From positions 1 to 64,000 of the forward strand of contig NZ_DAHVNP010000014.1 in assembly GCF_027319265.1 (NCBI RefSeq): 64,000 nucleotides of DNA. The letters are read 5' to 3'. Each line of letters starts with the position of its first letter. Position 1 is the stretch's first letter. The stretch comes from Ferrimicrobium sp. (GTDB lineage Bacteria; Actinomycetota; Acidimicrobiia; Acidimicrobiales; Acidimicrobiaceae). The translations under genes and the position numbers were made by a program. The notes beneath the pieces are model-generated. The model did no database searches. It was not told the DNA's origin and saw nothing but the letters and a program-made list of their open reading frames with translations. Shown here in pieces: positions 51,365 to 60,060 of the stretch.

Positions 51365-52701
51365 AGGATCTGCTCGACGAAGTGCTCCAACTGGCGCAGC
51401 GTCCGACACTCGACCACAGCGTTGCACCAGGCGGAGTAGCTCGCCACCGTTGAGTCACCCGTATTCCAGTAGCCTTTTGGCTCCGGGTTGAGCCAGTATG
51501 TTGCTTTTGCCCGTTCAGCGAAGGCTCGGAAATGAAGTTCCTCCGGATCATGATAGTTTGAGCGTGCATCACCACAGATGATGAGGGTCGTCGAAGGCGA
51601 GATGGCTGCGTGGTAGCGTTCATCAAAGTGCCGAAACGTTGCCCCATAGTCTGAATGTCCAACTAAGCCGACGACCTTGGCCGACTGGGCAACGTTACGA
51701 AGCGCCACCTCAATATCGCCGCCTCTGCCGAGAAGCTCCGTGACCTCGTCGATCTCGTCGATGAAGGCAAAGCTGCGCAGACGCCGCAGCTCATGCGAGA
51801 GTGCGAACAGCAGTTGCATCGTGAACCGCGCAAAGGAGGCGACCGAGCCAGAGACATCAGCGAGCAGGACTACCTCTGGACGCATCGGCCGATCATCACG
51901 GGTCACTGGATCGAGTGGGACACCACCGGTCGACAGTGATCGCCGGATCGTCGCTCGGAAGTCGAGTCGGCCAGTGTTGTGGGCCCGATGTCGCCGCTCA
52001 AGTTTAGCGGTCAGTTTGACAGCCAGCGGAGTAACGATGCGTCGGAGCTCTCGAAGCTCCTCCCGTGAAGCGTGCATAATCTCGACGTCCTCCGGCAGAT
52101 GGAGGCCGAGCGTTCGCGCCACCTCAGTGGCACCACGTGCCTCGACCACGCGCGCCAACACCTCACGATCGATGGCAGACGTCAACGCCTTAAGCCGCTG
52201 TGCGACCTCAAAATCGGAGTCATCAAAGACCGATGCCGCATCCCCCTGTTGCTGGGTGGCGAGACCTGCCAAAAGCTCGAAACGCAGCCGGTCAATATCA
52301 AGACCCCTCGCAGTTCGATAGGCATAGTAGACACCCGAGACGGGGCGATCCGGGGAGACCCCGGCGAAGCGCTCCACTGCCCGACCGACTAGCTCGCCTA
52401 GCCGCTCATAGTCTTGGGCCAACAAGGCATCGCGAATAGCGTCGATCAGCTCCTCTTCATCCTCGCCGTCAGCCTCAGCGTGGGAGCCAGCAGAGAAAAA
52501 GACATCGAAGAGACGGTAGAAGATCGCCAAGGAGGACTGCTCCTTGACAAGAGTGGCAGCCAACGCCGCACGGAGTACCTCTCTGTCGAGCAAGTCAACT
52601 GCGACCAAGGCAGCCGCCGCGTCGATCACTGACGATGGTCCCAGACTGACCCCTGCCGCACGAAGGGCTTCAACAAACGCAAGAAGAGTGTTGAGTAACA
52701 C
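51361..52701 (-). CDS. vWA-domain protein (CoxE-like), partner of MoxR ATPase
   Basis: A 446-residue protein. The N-terminal half (about 1-250) is helical and acidic (GEDEEELIDAIRDALLAQ). The C-terminal half is a von Willebrand A domain with a MIDAS start EVVLLADVSGSVASFARF (DxSxS; about 275-292), then a later Thr and SAKVVGLVGHSDYG. Such CoxE-type proteins work with MoxR ATPases in metal-enzyme maturation. The start is GTG 52701, one base after the MoxR stop; the frame extends upstream over moxR. No CO dehydrogenase or similar target lies nearby. Confidence 0.82.
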   Translation of the reverse strand: MLLNTLLAFVEALRAAGVSLGPSSVIDAAAALVAVDLLDREVLRAALAATLVKEQSSLAIFYRLFDVFFSAGSHAEADGEDEEELIDAIRDALLAQDYERLGELVGRAVERFAGVSPDRPVSGVYYAYRTARGLDIDRLRFELLAGLATQQQGDAASVFDDSDFEVAQRLKALTSAIDREVLARVVEARGATEVARTLGLHLPEDVEIMHASREELRELRRIVTPLAVKLTAKLERRHRAHNTGRLDFRATIRRSLSTGGVPLDPVTRDDRPMRPEVVLLADVSGSVASFARFTMQLLFALSHELRRLRSFAFIDEIDEVTELLGRGGDIEVALRNVAQSAKVVGLVGHSDYGATFRHFDERYHAAISPSTTLIICGDARSNYHDPEELHFRAFAERAKATYWLNPEPKGYWNTGDSTVASYSAWCNAVVECRTLRQLEHFVEQIL

Positions 52702-52702
52702 G

Positions 52703-53554
52703 TCAGGAGGCTCGTGGCGACAGTTCCTTGAGTGCCCGCTCGATATCGGCACGATGCTTCAACAGAATGGGGAGAGTGGCGGTCAAGACATCGTCGTCAA
52801 GAGAATCCACCGAGAGCGCCATCAAGGATCGACCCCAATCGAGCGTCTCGGCGATCGATGGGCTCTTCTTAAGGTCCAATGACCTGAGGCGGGCCACGAT
52901 GGCCACCAGACGCTCCGCTAGCTCCTCCTCGATCTCAGGTATCGCGGTACGTACGATATCGAGCTCACGAGCTTGGCTTGGGTAATCGAGATAGAGATAG
53001 AGCGCCCGCCGCTTAAGTGCCTCGGAGAGCTCCCGCATGCCATTGGAGGTCAAGACAACGATCGGCTTTGACGTGGCGACCACTGTGCCAAGCTCCGGCA
53101 CGGTCACCTGAAACTCCGCGAGGACCTCAAGCAACAAGGCCTCCGTCTCGACTTCGAGGCGATCCACCTCATCGATCAGCAGAATCTTCTCCGCTTCGCC
53201 CCGTAGTGCCGCCAACAGAGGCCGCTCCAACAGGAACTCCTGTGAGAAGATCGATTGCACCTCTTGGTCAGCTCCTGCCTGTAGTGCGAGCAGCTGCTTG
53301 CGATAGTCCCATTCATAGAGCGCTCGAGATTCGTCGAGCCCTTCATAACACTGCAGGCGAATCAACTCGAGCGAAAACGCCCGTGACAGTGCCTTGGCGA
53401 GTTCAGTCTTGCCAGTGCCTGCCGGGCCCTCAACCAAAATAGGCTTCGCTAATTTGGTCGCAAGAAAGACGGTGGTGGCGATCTCGGTACTCGGCAAGTA
53501 ACCCACCTGAGCGAGTGCGTCCGAGACCTCCTTTTGACTCTGAAGGTACAACAC
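52703..53554 (-). CDS. MoxR-family AAA+ ATPase
   Basis: A 283-residue AAA+ ATPase. Walker A is in VEGPAGTGKTELAKAL (about 38-53) and Walker B in ILLIDEVDRLEVETEALLLEVL (about 103-124). KPIVVLTSNGMRELSEALKRR has the sensor 1 Asn and Arg finger, typical of MoxR. These ATPases act as chaperones with vWA partners. GTG 53554 or TTG 53551 follows GGAGGG. It lies ten bases after proA and one base before the vWA gene, probably all one transcript. Confidence 0.88.
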   Translation of the reverse strand: MLYLQSQKEVSDALAQVGYLPSTEIATTVFLATKLAKPILVEGPAGTGKTELAKALSRAFSLELIRLQCYEGLDESRALYEWDYRKQLLALQAGADQEVQSIFSQEFLLERPLLAALRGEAEKILLIDEVDRLEVETEALLLEVLAEFQVTVPELGTVVATSKPIVVLTSNGMRELSEALKRRALYLYLDYPSQARELDIVRTAIPEIEEELAERLVAIVARLRSLDLKKSPSIAETLDWGRSLMALSVDSLDDDVLTATLPILLKHRADIERALKELSPRAS

Positions 53555-53564
53555 CCCCTCCAGG

Positions 53565-54881
53565 TTAGTGACGAATCTGACCCTCTCCTTCGATGACGAT
53601 CTTTGTCGTCGTCAGCTGCGTGATACCCATCGGACCGCGTGCGTGAAGCTTCTGCGTACTGATGCCTATCTCGGCCCCCATGCCGAGCTGACCTCCATCG
53701 ACAAAGCGTGTTGAGGCGTTGACCAAGACGCTGGCGGCATCGACCTCACGCTCAAACCGTTGCGCATGGGCTAGGTCGGACGTGATGATCGCCTCAGAAT
53801 GACCTGAACTGTACTTGCGGATGTGGTCAATGGCCTCATCAAGGCTATCGACCACACGCACCGCCAAGATCAGATCTAAGAACTCGCGAGCGTAGTCGTC
53901 CTCGGTTGCCGCCACTGCACGGCGACACGCCCGGAGGGTACGCGCATCTCCACGTAACTCCACCGGCGCCAGAGCCGTGTCCAACAGACCGAGTAATGAC
54001 TCGGCCACGCTGGCATGGATCAGGAGCGTCTCCATCGCGTTGCAAACACCAGGGCGTTGCATCTTAGCGTTCTCGATGATGGTGACGGCCATCGCAAGAT
54101 CGGCACCCTCGTCCACGTAGACATGGCAATTACCATCGCCATCGATGATCGTGGGCACCGTAGCCTGAGCCCGTACGGTAGCGATCAGTTCTGGACCACC
54201 TCGTGGGATGAGCACATCCATCGCTGTGTCGAGTCGCATAAAAGCAACGGCACCTTCGCGACTCGTCTCAGCTGCTAACCCCACCAACTCTATCGGCAAA
54301 CCCACCTCGGCGAGTGCCCTCCTCACTGAAGCAACGATGGCTTGATTCGAGTGTCGAGCCTGCGACGAGCCTCGTAACAGAATGGCGTTCCCCGCATATA
54401 GTGCCAGCGCGCTCGCATCCGAGGTCACATTAGGGCGATTCTCATAGATCACACCCACGACTCCAAGAGGCACCCGGATCCTACGCACCCTGAGGCCATT
54501 AGCCAGGACCCACCCCTCGATTACCTCCCCCACCACGTCGCGTTGGCGGCTAATCGCCCGAACAGAGTCGACCATCGCTCCTACACGGGACTCATCGAGG
54601 GTGAGGCGATCACGTTGAGCGGCGGTCAAGTTATGGGCACTATCGAGATCGAGACGATTCGCCGTGAGGATCTTCGCGCGATCAGCCTCAAGCGCCCCTG
54701 CGATAGCCTCCAGCAACCGGACTCGAACTGCTCCCGCACTCGTGGCCAAAATCCGCTGGGCTACCCTCGCTGCTTCGGCCATCCTCGTGAGCCCATCACG
54801 ATCCGTAACGGCACCGTGATCGGCCTCGTGGGCGATTTTGTCTTGCGCGGGCTTGTCCTGGTTTGTCAGATCCTGTCTCAT
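53565..54881 (-). CDS. proA: Gamma-glutamyl phosphate reductase
   Basis: A 438-residue aldehyde-dehydrogenase-superfamily enzyme that reduces gamma-glutamyl phosphate to glutamate semialdehyde in proline synthesis. Conserved parts are RIRVPLGVVGVIYENRPNVTSDA, ILLRGSSQARHSN, VLIPRGGPELI, IDGDGNCHVYVDE and the catalytic Cys in MQRPGVCNAMETLLIH (about 289). The C-terminal segment is FVDGGQLGMGAEIGISTQKLHARGPMG. It follows proB by 70 bases. Unlike the usual order, nadD is not behind it; a MoxR/vWA pair is. Confidence 0.94.
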   Translation of the reverse strand: MRQDLTNQDKPAQDKIAHEADHGAVTDRDGLTRMAEAARVAQRILATSAGAVRVRLLEAIAGALEADRAKILTANRLDLDSAHNLTAAQRDRLTLDESRVGAMVDSVRAISRQRDVVGEVIEGWVLANGLRVRRIRVPLGVVGVIYENRPNVTSDASALALYAGNAILLRGSSQARHSNQAIVASVRRALAEVGLPIELVGLAAETSREGAVAFMRLDTAMDVLIPRGGPELIATVRAQATVPTIIDGDGNCHVYVDEGADLAMAVTIIENAKMQRPGVCNAMETLLIHASVAESLLGLLDTALAPVELRGDARTLRACRRAVAATEDDYAREFLDLILAVRVVDSLDEAIDHIRKYSSGHSEAIITSDLAHAQRFEREVDAASVLVNASTRFVDGGQLGMGAEIGISTQKLHARGPMGITQLTTTKIVIEGEGQIRH

Positions 54882-54951
54882 GGCACCTCATAGTGTGATA
54901 GAAGGGTGGCCTTCAATTCCCTCCCCAGCGTACACCGTCGGCATTACGATT

Positions 54952-56007
54952 TTAGACAAGAAGAGCGAGATCATCTCGATGGACCACGACCCCACGAGTA
55001 CCAAGAATGGCTGAGGCATCCAAGCGCGTAATCCCTCGAGCGAACACTCCACCCTCCGCCGTCTCGATCTCAACCGTCGCCCCCGCCATGAAACGACCGC
55101 GCACCTGACGGATCCCCACGGCCAACAACGAAGCTGAACTCGAACAGAGCGCCGCTTTCGCCCCCTCATCGACAACCAGTGAACCCTCTGGGTCGGTCGC
55201 GTACGCAATCCAGAGGCGTCGAGCAGGCTCACGTACTCCAAGGGAGGGGATCAAGGTCGATGGAGCGGGACGCCCCTGTACTGCGGCGACGATGACCCCT
55301 TCCGTCTGTGCCGACGCGATCAAACAATCCACTCCAGAGCGCGCCGCAATATTGGCGGCGGCCAACTTCGATGACATCCCACCGCTTCCGCGCCCAGAGA
55401 TCGAACCCTGCGCACGCACGGTATCGAAGGCATCAAGCTCGAGACGTTCAATCAGCTGTGCCCCACTCACCCGCCGAGGATCGGCGTCATAGACGCCTGG
55501 CAGGTCCGTCAGCAGAAGTAACAGATCAGCGTGGACTAGGTGGGAGACCAGTGCCGCCAGCCGATCATTGTCACCAAAGCGGATCTCCTCATTCGCAACG
55601 GCATCATTTTCGTTGATCACCGGCACGACGTGCATCCGCAGTAACTCCTCCAGCGTGGCCCTCGCGTGCAGATACTGACGGCGATCACCGAAATCCTGAG
55701 GTGCCAGCAACATCTGGCCGATCTCCATCCCGTAAGCTCGAAAGCGCTGCGCCAGTTGCGCGAGCAGCTCTACTTGCCCGACTGCACTGATCGCTTGCAA
55801 GACGGCCGCCTCCGCTGGCCGAGCGACACCCAATCGCCGTACACCGAGTGCAATCGCACCCGAGACCACCAGCACCACCTCGACGCCGCTCCGACGAACC
55901 TCGTCAATACCCTGCACTAACCCGGTGGCGACCTCGGTGCGGAACTCGCCTGCGTCCGTGGTCAACGAGGTCGTCCCAACCTTCACAACCAGACGAGCGA
56001 TCCCCAT
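54952..56007 (-). CDS. proB: Glutamate 5-kinase with PUA domain
   Basis: A 351-residue kinase that phosphorylates glutamate to start proline synthesis. The amino-acid-kinase fold is shown by VVKVGTTSLTTDAGEF, VVLVVSGAIALGVRRLG, VPVINENDAVANEEIRFGDND and the segment at about 202-225 (SISGRGSGGMSSKLAA ... GVDCLIAS). The C-terminal PUA domain begins near 265 (DEGAKAALCSSSASLLAVGIRQVRG). The ATG overlaps the obgE stop (TGATG), with GAGGAGGA upstream. Feedback inhibition by proline is usual for the family. Confidence 0.94.
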   Translation of the reverse strand: MGIARLVVKVGTTSLTTDAGEFRTEVATGLVQGIDEVRRSGVEVVLVVSGAIALGVRRLGVARPAEAAVLQAISAVGQVELLAQLAQRFRAYGMEIGQMLLAPQDFGDRRQYLHARATLEELLRMHVVPVINENDAVANEEIRFGDNDRLAALVSHLVHADLLLLLTDLPGVYDADPRRVSGAQLIERLELDAFDTVRAQGSISGRGSGGMSSKLAAANIAARSGVDCLIASAQTEGVIVAAVQGRPAPSTLIPSLGVREPARRLWIAYATDPEGSLVVDEGAKAALCSSSASLLAVGIRQVRGRFMAGATVEIETAEGGVFARGITRLDASAILGTRGVVVHRDDLALLV

Positions 56008-57287
56008 CAGTCCTCCTCGAAGGTGAACTCAAAACTCCCTATCTTCACAAGATCGCCTTCGCGGCAGCCGAGCCGTCGCAACATCCGGAACACTCCCATG
56101 CGTTCCAAGCGCGTATGAACGATCGCGAGTGCATCAGCCTGCCCGAGATCACTCAGACCAACCGCATGGAGCGCATCCCTGCCATCCACCATGAAGGCCG
56201 CATCTCCTGTACGCGTCACCCGTACCTCGAAGTTCGGCCGAGGCCGATAGACCATTCTCTCCACCGTCGCCGGTCCGCCAGCCTTCGCATCGGCCACCAC
56301 CTGGGCAAATCCATAGATCACACTCGCCATGCCACGTCGGTCCACATTGGAGACAACCCCAACCAACGGCATGGAGAATTGTTCAGCAACACGGCTCATC
56401 CGTCGTTGCGCCTCCTCCCCGTCGTCGACAAGATCGAGTCGCGTACCAACAAGCACGCGAGGCCGGTCGCCGAGGGATTCCTGATAGTTGGTGAGTTCAT
56501 GGAGCAACTGCGCAACGCACTCCTCCATTGCACGCTCATCCAAGTCAGCCGGAACCACAAGCGCCAGCGCCACCGCCCGCTCGACATGCCGCAAAAAGGC
56601 ATGCCCCAATCCGCGACCCTCGCTCGCTCCCTCGATCAAGCCTGGGATGTCAGCGACGATATACTCTGTTGCGTCAGCGGGACGTACGACACCGAGATTA
56701 GGGATGAGTGTGGTGAAGGCATAGTCGGCAATCTTGGGACGTGCGCGGGAGATGTTGGCAATCAGTGAGGACTTTCCGACATTTGGCTCCCCAATCAAGC
56801 AGACATCGGCCTTGAGTTTGAGCTCAAGATTAAACCAGAACTCCTCACCCACCTCACCCTGCTCAGCGAAGCCAGGAGCCCGCCGACGGTTGGAGAGGAA
56901 TCTAGCATTACCAGCTCCCCCTCGACCGCCACGGGCAATGACGAATGCTGCTCCAGCTTCGGCGAGGTCAGCGACGAGCGTACCATCGAAGTCGCGTACC
57001 ACAGTACCAAGCGGAACCCCAACCACCTGATCACGACCACCAGCACCATGCATCTTTTTTCCCTGGCCGTGAGCACCATCGCCCGCGCGACGAAAAGGCT
57101 GGTCGCGAAAGACAATCAACGAAGCGAGTTGAGGGTCCACCTTCAGGATTACATCGCCACCCTTCCCACCGTCTCCACCATCAGGCCCACCGCGATCCAC
57201 GTGCGCCTCGCGTCGGAATGAGACAGCGCCAGCTCCTCCGTTGCCCCCCTTGACATGGACTTGCGCAGCATCTACGAACTCCGCCAT
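56007..57287 (-). CDS. obgE: GTPase Obg (CgtA)
   Basis: A 426-residue Obg GTPase. The glycine-rich N-terminal fold (VHVKGGNGGAGAVSFRREAHVDRGGPDGGDG in pieces) occupies about 1-158. The G domain has G1 GEPNVGKSSLI (about 165), G3 DIPGLIEGASEG and G4 GTRLDL. The C-terminal OCT domain ends EFTFEED. Obg acts in large-subunit assembly and (p)ppGpp signalling. ATG at 57287 is chosen for AGGTGAGG; an upstream in-frame start adds twelve unconserved residues. A strong hairpin lies in its leader. Confidence 0.94.
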   Translation of the reverse strand: MAEFVDAAQVHVKGGNGGAGAVSFRREAHVDRGGPDGGDGGKGGDVILKVDPQLASLIVFRDQPFRRAGDGAHGQGKKMHGAGGRDQVVGVPLGTVVRDFDGTLVADLAEAGAAFVIARGGRGGAGNARFLSNRRRAPGFAEQGEVGEEFWFNLELKLKADVCLIGEPNVGKSSLIANISRARPKIADYAFTTLIPNLGVVRPADATEYIVADIPGLIEGASEGRGLGHAFLRHVERAVALALVVPADLDERAMEECVAQLLHELTNYQESLGDRPRVLVGTRLDLVDDGEEAQRRMSRVAEQFSMPLVGVVSNVDRRGMASVIYGFAQVVADAKAGGPATVERMVYRPRPNFEVRVTRTGDAAFMVDGRDALHAVGLSDLGQADALAIVHTRLERMGVFRMLRRLGCREGDLVKIGSFEFTFEED

Positions 57288-57308
57288 CCTCACCTCGCTT
57301 ATACCAAT

Positions 57309-57335
57309 GAAGGCGGGGCCCAAGACCCCGCCTTC
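57309..57335 (-). terminator. Strong hairpin between rpmA and obgE
   Basis: A perfect 10-bp G+C-rich stem (GAAGGCGGGG at 57309-57318, CCCCGCCTTC at 57326-57335) with a 7-base loop lies 22 bases before the obgE start. No clear U tract follows on the minus strand (CATTGGTA). It may act as a partial terminator or attenuator that lowers obgE relative to the ribosomal genes. Confidence 0.5.
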
Positions 57336-57481
57336 TAAAATTCACTCGCACCACCTGCCGACCTAACGTGAACCGCTCGGCCACACCCGACGGAGCTACC
57401 CTAACGTCGTATGGCTTGCAGTCGCGACAAGCACTGCGTTCGCACAACTACCGTCCCGCAGAGGACAGGATCGTGCAACGG

Positions 57482-57748
57482 CTAGTTGAGGGGATCCTCG
57501 ATCGGCACCACTGAGACGAACTTACGACCCCGATGCTGCCCATATACCACTTGACCAAACTCTTTGGCGAACAGGGTATCGTCGCTACCACGCCCTACAT
57601 GGTCACCTGGATAAAACTTCGTACCGCGTTGGCGAACAAGAATCGATCCTGCCTGCACCGTCTGACCACCGTAGACCTTTATCCCCAATCGTTGGGCATT
57701 AGAGTCACGGCCGTTCTTAGTGGAACCACCACCCTTAGTCTTTGACAT
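57482..57748 (-). CDS. rpmA: 50S ribosomal protein L27
   Basis: An 88-residue L27. The body [24 protein letters not shown] matches the family, continuing with [11 protein letters not shown] and [17 protein letters not shown]. The N-terminus is MSKTKGGG rather than the usual MAHKKGGG, close to the peptidyl transferase centre; this substitution is mild. GGAG lies before the ATG. It follows rplU by 140 bases. No ysxB-type protease gene is between them, as expected outside Firmicutes. Confidence 0.95.
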   Translation of the reverse strand: MSKTKGGGSTKNGRDSNAQRLGIKVYGGQTVQAGSILVRQRGTKFYPGDHVGRGSDDTLFAKEFGQVVYGQHRGRKFVSVVPIEDPLN

Positions 57749-57888
57749 TATCTCCTCATTCTTTTTGTACTCACGCCTCTGTCACCCACATCAAAACCTT
57801 TACGGCCTGGCGACAGGACCTACTTTGGCGTCATGACCGCACGTCAGGGCGAACACTCCTCCGCAGTCGCTCAACTGAGCTCCGAGAG

Positions 57889-58200
57889 CTACCCGGCGAC
57901 GATCGAGGTAATTCGCACTCGAGTGTACTTCTGGCGGTGACCAAAGTGCTTACGCTCGTTCGCCTTGGACTTGTAACGGAAACCAATAACCTTGGTCCCC
58001 TTTACCTCCTCGACGACCTCGCCGACTACCGATACACCGGCAAGCTCATCGGCACGAGCGAGCACTCGCTCATCGTCGACAAACAGTACTGGGCGCAGAG
58101 ACACTTCGTCACCGGCAGGAACGTCAAGACGCTCCACCAGAACCGTCCGACCCTCAAAAACCTTGGCTTGCTTTGAGCCTACATCAACAACTGCATACAT
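57889..58200 (-). CDS. rplU: 50S ribosomal protein L21
   Basis: A 103-residue L21. It begins MYAVVDVGSKQAKV and has VLVERLDVPAGDEVSLRPVLFV and the C-terminal KSKANERKHFGHRQKYTRVRITSI, in which the basic KxxxxKxxGHRQ segment binds 23S rRNA. No ribosome site is obvious directly before the ATG. It lies 19 bases after the RNase E/G gene, so it is probably translated from the same message. Confidence 0.95.
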   Translation of the reverse strand: MYAVVDVGSKQAKVFEGRTVLVERLDVPAGDEVSLRPVLFVDDERVLARADELAGVSVVGEVVEEVKGTKVIGFRYKSKANERKHFGHRQKYTRVRITSIVAG

Positions 58201-58219
58201 ATCGGTACTAGTATACGTC

Positions 58220-59779
58220 CTACTGGGTGATCATCGGGTCGATGACATAGCCACTTCCGCCACAACTGGGGCAGACTTCTGACAGCGCCTCAACAAGTCC
58301 TTCCGCGATGCGGTGCCGGGTCATCTGCACGAGGCCCAGCTGCGACATCTCATACACATGGGTTTTGGTCTTATCGCGTGTCAGTGCGGCACGAAAAGCG
58401 CGCATGACATCCTCTCGGTTCTGGGCCTCGATCATATCGACGAAGTCGATAACGATGATACCCCCGATATCACGAAGCCTCAGTTGACGCGCAATCTCCT
58501 CCACCGCTTCGAGGTTGTTCTTATGGATCGTCTCCTCGAGCGAGACGGTACCAACGTTGCGAGAGGTGTTCACGTCGATCACCGTCAACGCCTCGGTTCG
58601 GTCGATCACAATCGACCCACCGGACGGGAGCCAGACCTTATGTTCAAGAACCTTCTGCAACTGCTCACGGACATGAAATTGATCAAAGATGGCCAACTTC
58701 TCTGTGGCAGGGTCGAAGTACTCCACCCGATCAGCCAACTCTGGAGAGATCGCCGCGACATATCCGGCAATCTCCTGGTAGAGGGCGAGGTCATCGATAG
58801 TGACCCCACGGAACTCCCGGTTGAACTCCTCCCGGATCACCCGTACTGCCGATGGTGGTTCACGGTAGAGGAGAGCGGGGGCATGTGCCGATTTAGTCAT
58901 CTCCTCGATCTTTCTCCACGACTCCATCAAGCTATCGACATCGCGCTTGAGCTCTTCCTTCGTGGATCCCTCAGCAGCGGTACGCAGAATGACCCCAAAA
59001 CCTTCAGGAGCAACATCATCGAGAATCCGTCGGAGACGACGACGCTCGTCATCAGGCAGCCGTTTCGAGATCCCAAAACTCCCACCGCCTGGCAGCAGAA
59101 CGGCGAACCGTCCGGGTAGCGAGACCTCCTGGGTCAGGCGCGCACCTTTCTGTGCAATCGGATTCTTGACAACCTGGCAGATCACTACCTGCTTTGGTCG
59201 CAGCAGTTGTTCGATCCGGACGTTACGATCGAATGATTCGAGGTCTTCGCGATCATAACGAACGTCACCACGATAGAGGACCGCATTCTTATTGGTACCG
59301 ATGTCAACAAAGGCAGCCTCCATGCCTGGAAGCACGTTCGCCACTCGCCCAAGATAGATATTCCCACTGATATTGGACTGCGAGTCGGAGGCCCGTGACA
59401 CAAAGTGTTGAATCAGCGTTCGACCCTCAAGGATGGCTACCTGAGTAACATCCCCAGCGACATGAACCACCATCTGGTACCGGCCGACGGGACGTCCATG
59501 GCGCTCACGCGGCGCCCGCTGGGCAAACCGGCGCTTGATCTTAGCTCCCGCATCAATCGTTTCCGCTACTTGACCTTGGATCTCCATCTCGACTGGCGCT
59601 TGCGCCTTTGTGGGCCGTCGCCTCGACTGGGTGCGACGCGGAGGGTTGGTCGCCGTCGTATCTCCCGGCTGGCGAGTTCGCGAACTCGAACGCCGACCTG
59701 TCGACCTTTGGCTCTGAGCTGGCTTACTTTCGCTCGCCACTCCATCGGTACCGGACCCTACCGGGTTCGTTTCTTCCAT
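58220..59779 (-). CDS. rne: Ribonuclease E/G family endoribonuclease
   Basis: A 519-residue Rne/Rng enzyme. Residues 1-75 are a basic low-complexity tail (RRSSSRTRQPG, TQSRRRPTKAQ). The S1 domain (about 130-190) contains IYLGRVANVLPGMEAAFVDIG. The catalytic region has KLAIFDQFHVREQL, IVIDRTEALTVIDVNTSRNVG and GGIIVIDFVDM, with Mg2+-binding Asp residues. CPSCGG near the end is the zinc-link type motif. It processes rRNA and decays mRNA. It is upstream of rplU, as in many actinobacteria; rng is an alternative name. Confidence 0.9.
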   Translation of the reverse strand: MEETNPVGSGTDGVASESKPAQSQRSTGRRSSSRTRQPGDTTATNPPRRTQSRRRPTKAQAPVEMEIQGQVAETIDAGAKIKRRFAQRAPRERHGRPVGRYQMVVHVAGDVTQVAILEGRTLIQHFVSRASDSQSNISGNIYLGRVANVLPGMEAAFVDIGTNKNAVLYRGDVRYDREDLESFDRNVRIEQLLRPKQVVICQVVKNPIAQKGARLTQEVSLPGRFAVLLPGGGSFGISKRLPDDERRRLRRILDDVAPEGFGVILRTAAEGSTKEELKRDVDSLMESWRKIEEMTKSAHAPALLYREPPSAVRVIREEFNREFRGVTIDDLALYQEIAGYVAAISPELADRVEYFDPATEKLAIFDQFHVREQLQKVLEHKVWLPSGGSIVIDRTEALTVIDVNTSRNVGTVSLEETIHKNNLEAVEEIARQLRLRDIGGIIVIDFVDMIEAQNREDVMRAFRAALTRDKTKTHVYEMSQLGLVQMTRHRIAEGLVEALSEVCPSCGGSGYVIDPMITQ

Positions 59780-60060
59780 TCAAAAACCTTTCAAAATCAC
59801 TCATGCGAGCACTGCGGCACCCATCAAACGTTGGACGATGCCGGGAGTAACAACGCCGCACGGTAACGCGCGCATGATTCAAAGCAGAATGAGCAATGCC
59901 CCTATCCCGGCGGCATGCAACTCCGTCGAGGAGTGATAATCGGTCTGTGACGATCAACTCAGTGGGCACATACTGCAACATCTCACTCGCTAGTGTAGTA
60001 GCCCACTCAGAGGCGTCGATCGAAAGCCGACACCCCAATCCAGGGCTGCTCCCCTTGCGG

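Noticed and set aside
55848-56768. 306-codon plus-strand frame
   Set aside because: Antisense to proB/obgE; composition typical of a shadow frame.
58313-59119. 268-codon plus-strand frame
   Set aside because: Antisense to the RNase E/G gene; no conserved features.
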